Source of the DNA: Desulfobacterales bacterium
GTDB lineage: Bacteria; Desulfobacterota; Desulfobacteria; Desulfobacterales; JAFDCJ01
NCBI GenBank assembly: GCA_029939875.1
Contig: JAOZSC010000163.1
Span: forward strand, 1 to 6,279
DNA: 6,279 nt
Direction: 5' to 3'
Shown one piece after another: positions 6,148 to 6,279 of the stretch. The notes under the pieces are model-generated. The model did not search any database. It was not told the origin of the DNA and saw only the letters and a list, made by a program, of their open reading frames with translations. Each line of letters opens with the position of its first letter. Within the stretch, counting starts at the first letter, position 1. The position numbers were made by a program, and so were the translations under genes.

Positions 6148-6279
6148 AGACCTGTAATTTTGATAGTAGGGTTTGAACTTAAGAGAAATGGAGGAGTTTA
6201 GCCTGAGTGGTGCATCTGGGAAAAGCATGCTTGTTACGACGCGGGAAAAGTGTATGGCGTCTGAGGCACAGCTTCACTA

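Larger units (their letters stand above)
5953..6279. other. Intergenic region upstream of marR, 327 bp without a firm gene
   Basis: From left to right it contains the marR ribosome site, the operator-like palindrome, the marR promoter and the 61-bp inverted-repeat element. After these comes about 130 bp (6148-6279) that I cannot assign. In that last part a plus-strand frame starts at ATG 6188 and stays open for 30 codons to the window edge (MEEFSLSGASGKSMLVTTRE and onward, including MASEAQLH). Its ribosome site is poor and no clear promoter precedes it. I see no tRNA, CRISPR or riboswitch pattern. Confidence 0.5.

Noticed and set aside
1..6279. CRISPR arrays, tRNA or rRNA genes, toxin-antitoxin pairs and phage-type genes.
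   Set aside because: I looked on both strands and saw no spaced direct repeats, cloverleaf pattern or matching proteins. Apart from the small intergenic features, the window is accounted for by the efflux locus.

Overview
The window holds most of a four-gene tripartite drug-efflux locus, with every gene on the minus strand. Read in the direction of transcription (right to left), it runs: a MarR-type repressor (5515-5952), a TolC-like outer-membrane channel (3962-5245), a periplasmic adaptor (2799-3965) and an RND pump of the drug-exporter type (1-2806). The pump is cut off by the left window edge after 935 codons. The channel and envelope-spanning assembly imply a Gram-negative, double-membraned bacterium. 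The gene order and the unremarkable base composition do not fix the lineage; a Desulfobacterota- or gammaproteobacteria-like host is only a guess.

The three structural genes are tightly packed. The channel and adaptor overlap by 4 bp (ATGA), and the adaptor and pump overlap by 8 bp, each with a Shine-Dalgarno sequence inside the preceding gene. They are therefore almost certainly one translationally coupled operon. By analogy with AcrAB-TolC, the pump captures drug-like substrates in the inner membrane or periplasm using proton energy, the adaptor bridges, and the channel releases them outside.

Two good sigma70-like promoters can be read. One lies before marR (TTGACA-16-TATAGT, 5993-6020). 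The other lies in the 269-bp gap between marR and the channel gene (TTGATA-17-TATATT, 5439-5467). Each is followed, at about its start point, by a near-palindrome beginning TTAG-N4 that resembles the SlyA/MarR-type box. This suggests the repressor controls both its own gene and the efflux operon. The second promoter gives a leader of nearly 190 nt. It contains two short overlapping reading frames and a hairpin followed by seven T, which could act as an attenuator or may be debris of an older gene.

The right end (5953-6279) has no firm gene. It contains the marR promoter and a 61-bp, almost fully self-complementary element flanked by an exact 8-bp direct repeat, which looks like a miniature inverted-repeat transposable element. 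A plus-strand reading frame is open at the window edge. The efflux operon itself is ordinary. The features worth a second look are the miniature element, the paired operator-like boxes and the leader between marR and the channel gene.
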